From assembly GCF_019925205.1 (NCBI RefSeq), contig NC_083566.1, forward strand, positions 11,470,001 to 11,534,000: a stretch of 64,000 bases of DNA. Reading direction: 5' to 3'. The notes below the pieces were generated by a model that saw nothing but the letters and a program-made list of their open reading frames with translations, made no database searches and had not been told where the DNA came from. Every line of letters begins with the position of its first letter. Positions within the stretch are counted from its first letter, which is position 1. The position numbers and the translations under genes were made by a program. Shown here in pieces: positions 61,940-64,000 of the stretch. Source of the stretch: Metopolophium dirhodum (taxonomy: Eukaryota; Arthropoda; Insecta; Hemiptera; Aphididae).

Positions 61940-64000
61940 AATTATAACTGTGTTGAAATACATTTATTATGCAATGTTAGTTGTATTATTATTTATTTAT
62001 TATGATTATATAATTAATTGTTATTACATAATGATAATCAAGTCTTTGGTTTGCTATTTTGTTGTTTATGAACACCCCCGTGTGTAAATAACACTTATAT
62101 CCATACAATTGAACGAAACCTGAGAAAATCAATACCTATACCATATTTCACTAATGTAATTACCTACAAATGTCACACCAATTGTCTATCATTAAAATCA
62201 CGAAAAAAACATTTTACACTATCAGTGTTTAGTGGTATTGTCTAATTATATAATTGTTAATATTATTTCGAATATTTTATTACACCGAGTCCGAGTGATA
62301 GCAGATAGGTGTACTATGTATGTATAGGTACTCGACGTGCGTCAACAATCAAATAACAACTGTCGTCCAATAAAATCTAAATGAATGAGGAACTCAAACA
62401 CTTTGTTTCATTTCGTTTGTAACTTTGTTAGCGCTTATTCTCCGGAGATAAAAGTAGTGTTTTATTGCTTTTAAAATGTCAAATACAACTAATTAACATT
62501 TTTAAATAATTATATTTGGAATTTGTTCCAGTTTTTGTTTTGTACAATTTGGTACCTACCTTTTTTAATATTTCAAATAATTGAAAATGTAAAAAGTTAA
62601 TTACTATATTATGTTCTAGGTATAATATAATGACGTTTAATTTATCGGTGTGTCATTGAATCCACCAGTAGGCAGGTATATAGTTTTAAAACAATCTATT
62701 TATTCGGACTGCGGGCGATGGAATTTGTAAATTGCACTCAACTGCCCATGGTAAACAAAACCCATAGACCTATGAAGAAATGGACGGTTAACAGAGAAAT
62801 AGTGATGTGTCCAAGGGCCAAATATTGTTAGAAAAAGATAATAAATATCAATTTATCATGCGTCATCTTGAGCACGTCGCCCCAGCATGTATTGTCTCCG
62901 TCTTACACACGCACGACATAGCAAATTTTCGTTCGCTAGTTTCAATAGGGTGCTGTCAGTTTTGAGATTGAAGTGAAATGACCTATTATCAAATTTTTAT
63001 GTAACAACATTATCTGTGTTCTCTCGTTGGTTTTTTACGAAATTTTAATTGTTAAGTGAATTATGAGCATTTTTAAGTAGTAATGTTTTACACACTCATA
63101 ACTCGCTTAGAAATTAAAATATCGTAAAAAATCAACGATAGAACACAGATATTGTTGTTAATTAAAAATTTGACCTTTTATAATCTATAATACACATTGA
63201 CATTAATAGCGAGAGAGAGAAAGAATAGTTCAACAACATATTTAGAAAAATATAGCATACACTTTAGGTAAAATCATATGCACGGATATTGACTATCTCT
63301 TTCTAACAAGGGGCGTATTTAGAAGTGAGGGTCAGGGAGGCATTTACTCCGTTCGATAAATTCTGATAGTTACATATTGGCGTTATATGGGCGCCGGTGA
63401 TTGAGGTACAATGTATAGGTGTGTAAATGTACACATTAATTAATGTGCAATACAAATTATGATGATTTTTAAATCTTCCTGTACATAGATGAATGTGCAT
63501 TTTTTTATGTGTTTATTACTTAACTATTGTAATTTTTTATACAGATTGAAAATATTCGTTTTCAAAAGTAGGTACGATACATTATTAATCATATTACAAT
63601 ACATTTAACAATTTTAAATGTATAAATTAAATGTTCATGAAAATAAAATATATAAAGTGAGTGTTTAAAGTAAAATGTCGACTGCATGCCTACTAATTAC
63701 GTCCCAACGATAACTACGAAAAAAATTCTAATCGAAAATATTGTAGCCCGTGTTTTTGTTCGTTCATCGTTGTATCAGTTTGTTGCGTGATAGCTGCAGA
63801 GTTGTGGCCAGATTAATATTTACTTACCATTTTAAGATGTGTCTATAAAACATTCATACCTATATTGGTTCTATTCATTATTACTATAGTAAGGTATATC
63901 TACGTGTTATATATAAATTATTTTGCAATTAGGTAACTGCTCTGCTGTATAGTAGGTTTCAAGGGTAACCACTACTAACTCGCCAGTGGAGTTAGTCACT
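61940..64000. other. Downstream intergenic region
   Basis: No gene seen. It includes the hairpin element near 62870-63180. The partial repeat head at about 63925-63965 reads CTGCTCTGCTGTATAGTAGG and is followed by unrelated sequence. Confidence 0.5.
62870..63180. mobile_element. Short hairpin (foldback) element
   Basis: The left arm, about 62988-63066 (TCAAATTTTTATGTAACAAC, TCTGTGTTCTCTCGTTG, TTATGAG), is matched by the reverse complement of about 63096-63175, leaving a loop of about 30 nt. The preceding stretch, with GTCTTACACACGCACGACAT, is wording I associate with an abundant aphid repeat. No coding capacity. Confidence 0.6.

Overview
The window looks like nuclear DNA of an aphid (Hemiptera: Aphididae). 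The background is strongly AT-rich, genes have long introns, and dispersed repeat families and the palindromic word TAGGTACCTA recur throughout, as I know from aphid assemblies. This placement is inference. All genes I can support are on the + strand.

Layout. (1) 1-4538: intergenic, with two rearranged copies of a dispersed repeat family. (2) 4539-8905: a complete four-exon UDP-glycosyltransferase (UGT) gene for a 534-residue ER membrane enzyme. (3) 8906-13368: intergenic, with an eroded Helitron-like sequence, an AT palindrome field and a 1.3-kb copy of the repeat family. (4) 13369-14016: an intronless, GC-richer gene for an unrecognised acidic 215-residue protein. (5) 14017-17900: repeats. 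(6) 19650-24254: a seven-exon gene joining four exons of low-complexity, coiled-coil sequence to a full-length but catalytically ruined eIF4A-like DEAD-box domain. The domain is broken by three single-base insertions in this sequence. A large foldback element sits in its fifth intron. (7) 24255-30240: intergenic, with a non-LTR retrotransposon fragment. (8) 30255-60844: an NDRG-family gene (alpha/beta-hydrolase fold, non-catalytic) with a TATA promoter, a first exon at 30614, a 26.5-kb first intron, a probable second first exon at 48668, and eight common exons at 57197-60844. The long intron holds four GC-rich islands that may be internal promoters or enhancers. (9) 60845-64000: the NDRG 3' UTR, then repeats including a short hairpin element.

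The genes share no evident pathway: detoxification glycosylation (UGT), an RNA-helicase-derived pseudoenzyme, and a signalling/stress protein (NDRG). No tRNA, rRNA, CRISPR array or bacterial feature was seen. The most unusual feature is the eIF4A-derived pseudohelicase with its coiled-coil N-terminus. The next most notable are the large intronic and intergenic foldback repeats and the multi-promoter architecture of the NDRG gene.
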